From the NCBI RefSeq assembly GCF_008728515.1, contig NC_044995.1, forward strand, positions 41,125,536 to 41,189,535: 64,000 nucleotides of DNA. Reading direction: 5' to 3'. Of this stretch, positions 44,401-56,400 are shown piece after piece. The notes under the pieces were generated by a model, which made no database searches, was not told where the DNA came from, and saw only the letters and a list, made by a program, of their open reading frames with translations. The stretch's first letter is position 1. Every line of letters begins with the position of its first letter. Source of the stretch: Papio anubis. Its lineage: Eukaryota > Chordata > Mammalia > Primates > Cercopithecidae. The translations under genes and the position numbers were made by a program.

Positions 44401-47400
44401 CAGTTAAGCTGCCCAGACCGCCAGGCCCAGGGTGGGTGGGATGGAAGGGGAGGCTCCCACACTGCCTGTCCTTCCTTCCCAGATTGAGGACACCAAGGGC
44501 CCACCGCCTCCTGGGTGGGGTAACTGGGAGTCCTCATGTGCCTCCACCCACTGGAGATGTATACCCCACGCCGGTGTGGTGGGCTGCCTACACGACAATG
44601 TGGACAGAACTATCTGCAACCTTCAGTTTGTGTTCTTCAGGCAGGCCTCCTCCCTCGCCCCCCATCACAAAGCCAAGACACCAAGGGGGAGGACGTGTCC
44701 CACAATGCCAGAAAGCGAACATGCGGCAGCTCAGCGAGGAGACTGGGAGGATGGGATCTTCAGAACACCCCGACCAGGACCCAGGACCCACACCCCACAG
44801 CCCCACTGCCCCAGCTTCCCCAGTGTCCTGCACTGAGCACACCACCTCGCCCCGCCTGAAGCCGGGAATGAATGAAGACGCAAGGGCCGAGGGCTTGTTA
44901 CTTTCACATGTATTGATTAAAAAAAAATAAAGGGGAGGGGGAGTTTTCAACGTCATTCAGGATAACTATTTTCCTGGTATAAAAAGACATTATTCTCAAA
45001 CAATAACTTTCTAAAAAAAAATACATCATGCAATCAAAGTTTTAAAAAGTTTCACTGAATGTTTCAAACCTCTGGGAACAAATCACGTAGTAACCATTTT
45101 GACCAGTTTTTGCCTGAATAAACGTAAAATCTTGCAAGTCAACACAGACGCAGGCTTTGCTGCAAAAAATAACCGCTGATCAGAGCCAAAACCAGTTTCC
45201 AAGGAGGACACCTGCCAGAAAACAGGGGCCTCAGTAAAGAGCCAGAATGACTCTGTGTTTGTAGACAGAAACTTCTATGCCTTCGGAGTCTGTGGCAGCT
45301 GCACATGCAGCAGCACCACCTCTGCCCAAGGAAAAGCCAGCCCTTTACTGAAGAAGCAGGGAACATCGCGGTTCTTTCTCCTTGATTACTTTTAAAGTCC
45401 CAATAAACTAAAAACAAAAAAATCCAGAATCCCATGCATCTGCAGCTGTAATGAAGACTTGCAAAATTTCACGTCATCTACCCCTTAAAGCCTGTCTGTT
45501 TCTTGCACTAATAATGGAAGCACAGTTTTGATACCTTTGAGAGTTCACTCTCTAGCTAAACCAGCCACAAAACATTGCATTCCCAAACAAGAACCCACCA
45601 GAGCATTACAAGAGGCGGGAGAAGCTAATTCAGCGCAATACACAATTCCCCACGTTCCCAACGTTTTCACATGCTCGTAATAAGAAAAAAGCCGGTTTCT
45701 CTGGATTCAGATGTGGTGAAATCGTTTTCATCACTGTCAAAGGCATCAACCAGATTTGGGAGTTTGTTAAAAGGTTAAAAATTCATACAAAACCTGCTGT
45801 AAATTAAGACAAAGGTAGATTAAAATGCGTCAATGTCTGTCTCTTTAAATAAAGTAATGCTTTCCATAAAAAGCAAAGGTGGGCTTTTGCCTTGATGCCG
45901 AACAACGCTGTCTCTAGAATTCTGTGCAATTCTGCACAAAAATACATTCTCTGAAAAAATTGTTTTCCACTTAGTGTGAACTTCAATAGGACCAAGTTCA
46001 AAGGCAAATCACGATAAAAACTGCCATTGTCTTAAATTCTGCAGGCTAAGAGTTTCAGACAAGCTGCGGTGAAAAGCCACGGTTGAGAAACCCAGTGAAG
46101 CACAGGGACACAGCACGGACACTTTGGGTTTTGGAGTTGGAGGAAATTGGAGTAAAAAGTTGATTTTGTGTGCAATACTTTTAGACGCTCTAGGAAGACC
46201 CAAAATCATGATAGCCGTAGCAGTCTGTGAAAAAGTCACCTACAAAAGGGGGAGACAGAGCAGAGAGAAGAAATTAGAATTCTTTTGAAAAAGGGCACAG
46301 AGCGCCACATTTGAAATTCATGTTTTAGATTTCTCTGCTCCTGTAACCCCCCAATGAAGGCTCCTTCTCAAGACAAGAGCTGTGCACTGGCTGGAAAAGC
46401 GTATTCACAAGATTGGTGCTTCGCATGGCTTAAAGCAGAGAAATTTAAAATTCTAACTTTTAAGGAACTTTGCAGTTACACGAGTTTGTGTGTTAACACA
46501 ATCAATCCCACTGCAGGACGGGGGGGGTCGAGGGCCATATGACCTATTCACCGCAAAAAGGTGTGTGCCCCTTCTACAGCCTCCTCGAGGCTGCTCTGGC
46601 CGCCCTTTGCTAACTCAGGCCCAGAAGCTACACTGTGGCTGCTTCCCAGGTCAGACAGAGAGAAACGCACTTACTGTAGCCTGCTGTCGCCGAGTTGCCT
46701 CCGTACCCGTAGCTTCCATATCCAGCGCCTGGAAGGGGAAAGATAGGGTTACCAGGGACCAGCAGTGTCTCAGGCCCACCCCAGGAGCCCCGCATACTTG
46801 TTCCCAGAGCATGCACATGGGGAAGATGGGGACAGTGCAGTACAAGGGCCCTTACCAGCATTCATGTAGCCTCCGTGGTTGGCGCCACCAAATCCTCGCC
46901 CGCGCCCTCGTCCCCGGATGTTCCCGCCTCTTCCCCGCCCTCGAAGGTTGGGGGGTGGGGGCACTTCATTGTGCATGGGGCCTCCCATGCCGAAGCCAGG
47001 GTTATGTGGCTAGAAGAGAACACAGGAAGTGACATTCCCTTTGTGCTCACATTGCAGGAGAACCCATGCCTGAGCCAGGAGATTCAAGGGTCACTGCTCA
47101 CCTTAGCAGCAAATTTCGGTCCCCCTCTGACGGGTACTGGGGCTCTCTTCTTTTTGTTGGCATCAAGGGCGAGAGGGGTGTCAGGGAAAAGCTTTTCTAG
47201 GGCAGCAAGGGCAGCGTACGCCTTCGCCACCTTTTTGTTGGAACCAGCACCTTGGAACTTCTGTCCATCCACTTCAACCTGGAAAGTGCAGACAGAGGTG
47301 ACCTAGTGCCTCCCTCTAGGGGCAGGGGGACCCCAGGCCTCCCTATGGGATGCCCCAGCAGGCAGCTCCAGGCCGCGCACCTCCATGACGAAGCGCTTGT

Positions 47401-50400
47401 CGTGGCTGCCACCGGTCTCGGAGATGAGCTCGTACTTGAGCCCCCGCCTTTTCTCGTTCAGCTCCATGACTGGGTTCTTGCCGTGTTTTGTCAGGATTGG
47501 CCCCTGCTGTTTTACGTTCTCAGGGAAAACAGAAAGAACGACCGATAAACTCAGCTATGGGCTTTCCAGCCACACAGGAGGAGCAGCAGGACTGAGGCCG
47601 GGCGTCTGCTGCTCATACACTGCCAGTCCTTGCCAGACAGTCTCCACCCACTCTCGTGAAGGCCTTCCAGCAATGTGCCCCTTCCCTGTGCCTCCCCTCT
47701 GAACAGCATGTTCTCAACCCAGGGCCACCCCAATGTAGCCTAGGATGCTGAGACAACATCCACAAGGCCCTCCCCCACACGGCTTGTAGGGCAGCACCCA
47801 GCTTCCTGTGTGGGCTTCTGGCCTGAAAGGTCAGCTTTTTGGGGCAAATCATCAAGGACCAGTAACCACCTCACTGACAGGACACATGGCTGCCTGCTCT
47901 GTCTGGCAGTGACTCCCAGCACCCACCACGTGCTCACCTCGGCAGTGGCATCTGAGGGAAAGGCCGCACTAGGGGTTGAGACAGCTTCTACCACTGGGGC
48001 AGGGGCCACCACCGCTGGCTTCGCCTCAGTCTCCTCAGCCGAGTCCTCCCCCTTGCTAGAGTCCCTGCCTTCGGCACCCGTCGGCAAGCCCATGTCCTGT
48101 AACACCTGCAGAGGTAGCGAGATCCCCAAGGTCCCACTGAAGCAGGGCTCAGCCCGGGAGCCATGCATGCAGGGCCTCCCCATGGCCTACAGGCACCCAC
48201 CCAGAAAGTCATCTGGAGGAGGGCTGTTTCCTTTCAGCTTCTGCTCCCAGGAGGCCCTAATGTCCAACTATGTTTGGGGACCCCTCTGCCTGCCAGCCAC
48301 AGTGGGAAGGCGTTCTTGGCACATGTGACCTGCAAATACCCGCCATCTAACTATGTGTGTTTTTAGGATCTACATGCCTTCCCTGAGAGACAATGGCTCA
48401 TATGGGGCCCAAAACAAAGATCATGGTTCTGCTATTAGAAGATAGTGACGCTGGCCACACTTACCTTAACGGCCACGTGCAGCTTGGCCGTCTTTTTGGA
48501 GGGCCCAGAGGCCTCGAATGAATTGCCATCAACCTCCACAGACATGGTAAAGATGGGGGCATGGACGGGCCCAGTCTGGGACACCAGCTTGTACTGCAGC
48601 CCTGGCTTCAGCTGGTTCAGCCGCATCAGGGCATTCATAGCTTGGGGGGGCTCTGCCTTCTCCTCTACAGAGAGAACACCAAGGTGGCTCTGGATCAGCA
48701 CGATGGCAGGTCTCCACGAGAGCTCTGCCAATCCTAGCCCCCGGGCCTGCCTCTGTGGCGTAACACAGTGGGTGGGGCAGCCACACAAACTGAATCCAGT
48801 TTGCACCTCTCCTGTGGCCTCCAGCTGTGGCACCATCATCCTACTCATCTTCTACATCCCCAATCATGCCTCATTATTGTTAAAGGACTCAGAAATCACA
48901 AGTAAGAAAAATGAAACAAAAGCAGGCACTCCCTATAGCTTCAGGGTGAGCCTTCATAGGACCAGATGGATAAAGCAGCAGCACGAGGGGAGGTCTGCAC
49001 CTTCCTGCTTTTTTATCTACTTAGTTTTTTAAATCTTTCAACACTGATTTTAAGCAAGGTCTCGCTCTGTTGCCCAGGCTGGAATACAGTTGCTCACTGC
49101 AACCTCCGCCTCCCAGGCTCAAGTCATCCTCCCATCTCAGCCTCCCAAGTAGCTGGCACTACAGGTGTGCCACCACACCCAGCTAATTTTTGTGTTTTTT
49201 GTAGAGACGGGGTTTCGCCATGTTGCCCAGGCTAGTCTCAAACTCCTGAGCTCAAGCGATTCTCCCGCCTCGGCCTCCCACAGTGCTGGGATTACAGGCG
49301 TGAGCCACCGCGCCCGGCCTGTACCTTTCTTCTGAATCTTCTTCTTCTTTTTGCTGGGAGACTTCTCTTCCCCGTCCTCCTCCATTGGGCGTTTCATGGG
49401 CGTAATGGCATAGGTGGTGCTGGGTGGGATCTGAACTGCAAGGAGAGAGCAGGGCATGGCTGAGAGATGCAGATGGCCACTCTTCCTGGAGCCCAAGCCA
49501 TCAGGCAACCGCCGTGGGCTTACCGGTGTAGTCCACTGGGTTTTCATTCTTTGGTTTCTTGGGCATCTTGGAAGGCAGAGGGTCCATGCCCAGGACTTTA
49601 TGGAGCTGGCCGAAGGCAGCGAGTCGCAGTGCGTGCTGGAGAAGGGGAAGAGGCTCTGACTCAGCTGCCCTGTGCTCCCGGTCATGGAGTGTGCGCTCAC
49701 TACTGCCTTCTGAGGAGGGGCAGAGCTGAAGGGCTGCTAATGGTCTCCTCTACGACAGCAAGGGGTCCCCCACCAGCCAGGGGAGAGCCTGAATGCTCAA
49801 GTCCAGCCTTGCTGTGGGGGAAGGCCAGCCTGTGACCACCCCCCTTCCAGAGGAATACAGGAGACCCCAACCTGGGGACTGGTTGCCACACGGAGCCATG
49901 TGGTAGCCTGCAGGGGAAGGTCCCCCGGAGCAGTCCGCACAGCAAACACATCTCCCAGCACCACTCAGTGTCCGAAAATGGCACTCGAGCAAGCCAAGGG
50001 AGGGGGCAGACGACAACCAGGCATGGCACCAGGGGAAAGAAGCAGCCCAGATTGGGGCGCCCTGTATCAGACACGATCCCTTTGCCTTCAGTCCCCGACC
50101 TGAGCCTACGAGTCCAGGGGCTACCCTGGGAATACCCAGTAATGGAACTGGAAGCCAGTGATTACAGACTGGGTCAGGGCGCACGTTGGCAATGGCGATG
50201 ACTATACCTGCGCACTCTGTGTGATATCTTCCCGTTGCTGTCTGTCTAGATGCCCAATAGCATCAGTGGCTTCTTTTTCACAAGGGTCATAAATGCCAGA
50301 ACCATCTGAAGGCAGGAAACAAGGAAGATATGCAGAGGATTATCTTTTAGCATCTCTGAAGAGGTGTGCTGGCTGAGGGAACTAGGTGTGTTACCCCCCG

Positions 50401-53400
50401 CGCCCCATCCACACCCAGCTCTGGAAAACATGCCTAGCTCGGTGACCCACTCGGCGTCCAGCCCTTGACAGAAATAATTCACAAGTGTCTCAGAGCAAGA
50501 AAGTCACGTGGGAGTGGGTCACCATTGCCCCGGATCCGCCCTCTGAATGACAGCTGCGGACCCGGTCAGGGCTGGATATGATGGTGCCAGAGGGTAGTCA
50601 CATGCTTCAGCTCTAGGGAGTGGACACGGGGCTGCTCCTGTCCTAACCCAGTCAGTGTACCCGCCAGGAGGCGGCCTGGAACCCTGTCCTTTCCCTGCAA
50701 CCTGCGAAGCACAAGGCCCCAACCTGGCATCACGATGCCCGACGCCAGGCACTCCAGCACTCTTCGCAGGGCCTCGCCAGCACCCATCGGTCTGTTGGCT
50801 GTCCCAATGGATTTCTCACACAGGAGCTCGAGAGGCTGAAAGGGAAGAGGGACAGTGAGCCAAGAACCTACAGGATGAGGCCGGCCGCCACTAGGGAGCT
50901 GTCACTAGATGAGTGGGTCAGGGCACACGTGGGACTCATAGCCATCCAGTCAGGTAAAGTCAAAGCCTCAGGGCTAAGCCTGAGCCACTGCACCTAGGAC
51001 AGGGAGGACCAGACATGACATCCTGCAGGCTCTGTGAGCTCAGAGACCAAGCTGAGGTTATAATGTAGTATCTCATACTTAAAATCTAACCATTTATTTA
51101 CAAATATAAAAACCACCCCAACAGGGGGCTGAAAAAAAAATAGCAACAGCTGGTAAGAACTGGTCCAGCGTGAGAGCATCTGCAAACCTTCCCAGAGGGA
51201 TCATTCCCACCTCCTTGCCAGCCTCCTGCTGGGATTGAGCTGTGCGACCCCTGCAAAGGGCCCTGACCCACACTGTCCCAACCCCAACCCCAACCCCAGG
51301 TGTGGCAAGCAGTAGCAGCTACACAGGCAGCTCTGGAGAGTACACACCAGCCACACATCAAGGGGCCACTCCTGCCCCGTGATCATCAAGTGTTCCTGGG
51401 ATATCCTAGAGACTCTGCATACACCACCCCCTAGTAGCCATAGCAACATCCTTACCCAGCCTCGGAGGGGACCCCAGGTGGGCACGCGAGTGCACAGGTC
51501 CCTCAGGACCCGGATCACAATGACACAGGACTTCAGTCCGTTGGCTCGAGCCTAGGGGAACAAAACACAGGCTCTTCAGTCTGAGGCACCGCCCAGGGCA
51601 CAGGTCAACATGAACAACACAAGTGTCACGGTGCTGCTTTGCCAAGGGTAAACAGTCAATGATGGCGACCACCAAGGGTGTGGCCAGCCGCAATCTCACT
51701 ACGTGTACAAGAAAGTATTACTCTTAACACAAAGCAGCAGCAGCAGCCCACCAATTCAGTCTCAGCCTCTTTTGGGGTCGAATTTGTTGAGGTGCACTCC
51801 TTTAGGACCTGCGGAACCGCAGGTGCTAAGCTCGGCACGGCTATCGTCAATGTTAAGGAATCTTTATGGTGACAGTTAGCCAAGTTAAAACTTAGGAATT
51901 CTCTACCAAAAGACAAAGAGAAGAACAAAATGCAAACCTGGAACCACTTGGCGTGTCGGAGGGACGCCAAGGCAGCAAGGCATTTCTGCCTGTCCAGAAC
52001 GTCCGGGGGGTCGTTGACTGATAGCGTTTCTATTCATGGATGGAATAAGAAGACAAGGCACAGTTTGACCAAGGGGTTTCTGTCAGGTGGAAAGGGGATG
52101 TGGCAGCTTTCTAAAGGGCAGCTGAGTTTCCCAGAAGCTGAATTCATCTCCACCCTGGACCAGGGAAGGAGAAACTAGAGCACATTGAACTCTGCCCTGT
52201 GAGGAAATTGTAAAAATTGGAGGCCCCATCCAAAAATAAAAAAGAAAAAGAAAAAAGAAAGAAAAAGAAAAAATAAAACAAACATAAAAACAAAAGTGGG
52301 GAGTTATTCTAAAAGGAATAATCTCATGAGGGAGGGGAGAGATAGGTGGAGCCTATCTTCTAATCCTCTTCCCTTGCCTCCTCCCCATGTTCTCCCAATA
52401 AATTAGCTATGCTAAAATGTTCAATAGGAAAAAAATTAAAAAGGCCGGGGGAGAGGAAAGGAACTCCCTCTCTGCATCCCACAACAGCCATCCCAAGGCA
52501 TATGCGGCAAAGGGGACCAACTCCGCCCACCAGGCGGGACTGCCCTAGCCCCAGCCCTTGACAGAGAGAGTCCTGTTGGTCAAAGGTCCAGCGTCCCTAC
52601 GTTGATCAACTAGAAGGGCTTTGGTAGTCGGAATCAGCTATGAGAACCAAAGGTAAACAGCAACAGCGCTATGCCAGCCTATGCTGCGGCCAAGCCGAGC
52701 GTCTGTCTTCTCTGCCATCTGCACACCAGGGGTTTGGATAAGGCCTGAAGACAGGCACACGAGGGGCGGGCCATGGACTGTGAGCACATTATTAGTGCGA
52801 GGTCCAATGAGATAGTCTGAAAAATTGGACAACTGTTTAAACTTTATCCAAAACTCTGTATTAGCTCTTTGTGCTTCTGTCACTTTAGATGATAAGAGCC
52901 ACGGCAGAGGACAAACGAAGAGGCCCTCAGCTCAGCTGCAGCACAGGCTGTTGGTAAACTCCAACGTGGTGCTCATGCAGAAACCGTCTGGTTGTCTCAT
53001 CTTTAAAACCATAGAATCACCAGGGACACACTTCTCCACAGCCAGAGAATGGCTCCACGGAAAAGCAACTACCACATTCACGTTTGAGAATGTTCAAGGA
53101 TGAAGTTAAAGGAAAATGGTGCAGTCCCCTACGAAAAGTGCTACTCACTTTTAGTGTGACCGTTTTGTCAAACTCCCAAGTACTCAAAGCCAACGGGAGA
53201 TGTGATCTCAGAGTAAAGGTGGTCAATCTACAACGTAGCCTTTTACCAAAGCAGTCTAAAACTGAATAGCACATTTGAATAGTGAGGGAACACCACGTTT
53301 TCAAAGCCCTGCCGGCCTGTCTCGGCCTCCCTACCTCCAGCTAATACTTTTTCCATTTCTTCTCTGACAACAGGGGATGTCAGGTGGATGGTCAGGGACA

Positions 53401-56400
53401 ATGGAGGCTCTTTTGTGTTTTTTATCACAATCGCAGCATCGTCGACAGATTGCAGTATTTCGTACTTGTCTTCTGTTACAGCCTAAAAAATAAAATGCAA
53501 CTTTCAAAACACTTTCTCCTCAAAGCAATCAACAATTTTATCTGGCTCCACCTATTCCTGCAGCAGAAAGGCCAACTTCTTGGGTATGATGTCCCAGAAG
53601 TGACTTCACCTGGGATGTCAGGATCTCTCTAACTGTCCAGGTTTTCGGCCACATTTTGGGTACTAGAGGGGGTAACTAGTGAAATAAGCAATTTCCAAAA
53701 GGGGCTTAAAAATGCAATGGTAAGGCCAGGCACGGTGGCTCATGCCTGTAATCCTAGCAATTTGGGAGGCCAAGGTGGACAGATCATGAGGTCAGGAGAT
53801 CGAGACCATCCTGGCTAACCCAGTGAAACTCCATCTCTACTAAAAATACAAAAAACTAGCTGGGTGTGGTGGCAGGCGCCTGTAGTCCCAGCTACTCGGG
53901 AGGCTGAGGGCAGGAGAATGGCGTGAACCCGGGAGGCAGAGCTTGCAGTGAGCCGAGATCACGCCACTGCAGTCCAGCCTGGGCAATGCAGCGAAACTGT
54001 CTCAAAAAAACAACAACCAAAAAAAAATAAAAACAAACAAAAAAGCAATGTTAGGCCAGGTGCAGTGGCTCACACCTGTAATCCCACCACTTTGGGAGGC
54101 CGAGGTGGGGGGATCACAAGGTTAGGAGATCAAGACCATCCTGGCTACCCAGTGAAACCGTCTCTACTAAAAATACAAAAAGAACTAGCTGGGCGTGGTG
54201 GCGGGTGCCTGTAGTCCCAGCTACTCGGGAGGCTGAGGCAGGAGAATGGCGTGAACCCAGGAGGCAGAGCTTGCAGTGAGTCGAGATCACGCCACTGCAC
54301 TCCAACCTGGGCAACAGAGCGAGACTCTGTTTCAAAAAAACCAAAAACAAACAAACAAAAAAGCATTGTTAGGCCAAGTGTGGTGGCTCACACCTGTAAT
54401 CCCAGAACTTTGGGAGGTTGAGGCAGGCAGAATCACCCGAGATCAGGAGTTCAAGACCAACCTGGCCAACATGGTGAAACCCTATCCCTACTGAAAATAC
54501 AAAAATTAACTGGGTGCAATGGCTGACACGTGTAGTCACAGCTACTCAGAAGACTGAGGCAGAAGACTCACTTGAACCTGGGAGGCAGAGGCTGCAGTAA
54601 GCTGAGATCGTGCCACTGCACTCCAGCCTGGGTGACAAGAGTTAAGACTCCATCTCAAAAAAAAAAAAAAAAAAAAAAAGCAATGGCAAAGAGTTTAGGA
54701 TCCAGGAGGAGGAGACCCTCCTTTCCTGCTTTTGCCCTTTAGTAGGTAATTAACTTTGGATAAATCTCTCATTCAGACTTACGGCTCTAATCTGTAAAAT
54801 GGACTTAATGACATGAACTACACCACAAGGCTGCTGGAAGCCTCAACCAGACACTGCGCGGAAAGCGGAGGACACTGCAGAGTGGGCATCCAGCCACTGC
54901 TACTTCCATGCTGGGATGAGCAGCCAGACAATGTGGAATAAAACCTGTGTGCAGTGAAATAGCCAGTGTGCAGTATCCTACGATGCATCTAAAAGTATGT
55001 ACTTGCTGCAAATGCACATCTACAACGACCCGCACAACTATCTTTATTCTTGATACCACCGTGTATGACGTGACAAAGAAAATTCAAGCTTTTGGCTGAG
55101 GGCAGTGGCTCACGCCTGTAATCCCAGCACTTCTGAGAGGCCGAGGCGGGCGGGTTACTTGAGGTCAGGAGTTCAAGACCAGCCTGGCCAATATTATGAA
55201 ATCCCGTCTCTACTAAAAATACAAAAAAATAGCCACGTGTGGTGGCAGGCGCCTGTAATCCCACCTACTTGGGAGGCTGAGGCAGGGAGGCAGAGGGTGC
55301 AGTGAGCTGAGACTGTGCCAATGCACTCCAGCCCAGGGGACAGAGCAAGACACCGTCTCAAAAAAAAGAAAAGAAAATTCAAGTTTTTTAATATTTTTGC
55401 GAAGGAAGCTAAGTATGTTGGGAGGAGAATAAATACACTGAAAAAATCTGAAACAGGATTTCTCAACTTCAGCACAACTTAACTTCTGGGCTGGAAAATT
55501 CTTGGGGGAGCTACTCTGCACATGACAGGGTGTTGAGTAGCATCTCTGATTTTCACCCATCAGGTGCTGACAGCACCATAGCACCCCATCACCAAGCTGT
55601 CAACAGACACTGCCAAATGTTATCAGGGCAGGGGGGTGATTCACCCCTCTTAAGGAACCACTAGAAATGATTTTTAAAACCCCTATTATTTTCATTTTTA
55701 AGGAATAATTATTGGCCAGGCTCAATGGCTCATGCCTGTAATCCCAGCACTTTGGGAGGCTGAGGCAAGCAAATAGCTTGAGGCCAGGAGCTCAAAACCA
55801 GCCAGAACAACATAGTGAAACCTTGTATCTACAAAAAATTTAAAAAATTCGCCAGACATGGTGGCACACGCTTGTGGTCCCAGTTACTCAGGAGGCTGAG
55901 GTGGGAGGATTGCTTAAGGCCAGAAAATCAACTCTGTAGTGAGCTGAGATTGCACCACTGTACCCGAGCTTGGGCAACAGAGCAAGAGACCCTGTCTTCT
56001 TTTTTAAAAAAAAAAAAACCAACGGGGGGGGCGGGGCGCGGTGGTGGACACATGTAGTCCCAGCTACTCGGGACGCTGAGGCAGGAGAATGGCGTGAACT
56101 CGGGAGGCGGAGCTTGCAGTGAGCTGAGATCACGCCACTGCACTCCAGCCTGGGTGACAGAGCGACCAGCCTGACCAACGTGGAGAAATCCCATCTCTAC
56201 TAAAAATACGAAATTAGCCAGGCATAGTGGCGCATGCCTGCAATCCCAACTACTCAGGAGGCTGAGGCAGGAGAATTGCCTGAATCCAGGAGGCGGGGTT
56301 TGTGGTGAGCTGAGATCACCCCATTGTACTCCAGCCTGGGCAACAAGAGTGAAACTCCCGTCCCGCCGCCCACCCCCACCCGCCTCCCCCGACCCCTGAT

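Noticed and set aside
44432..44930. Two overlapping plus-strand ORFs (134 and 164 codons)
   Set aside because: Antisense to an ILF3 intron, Pro-rich low-complexity translation, no conserved motif or promoter seen.
51277..51299. Telomere-like CCAACC repeats
   Set aside because: Only about three imperfect units in an ILF3 intron; too short to be an interstitial telomere.
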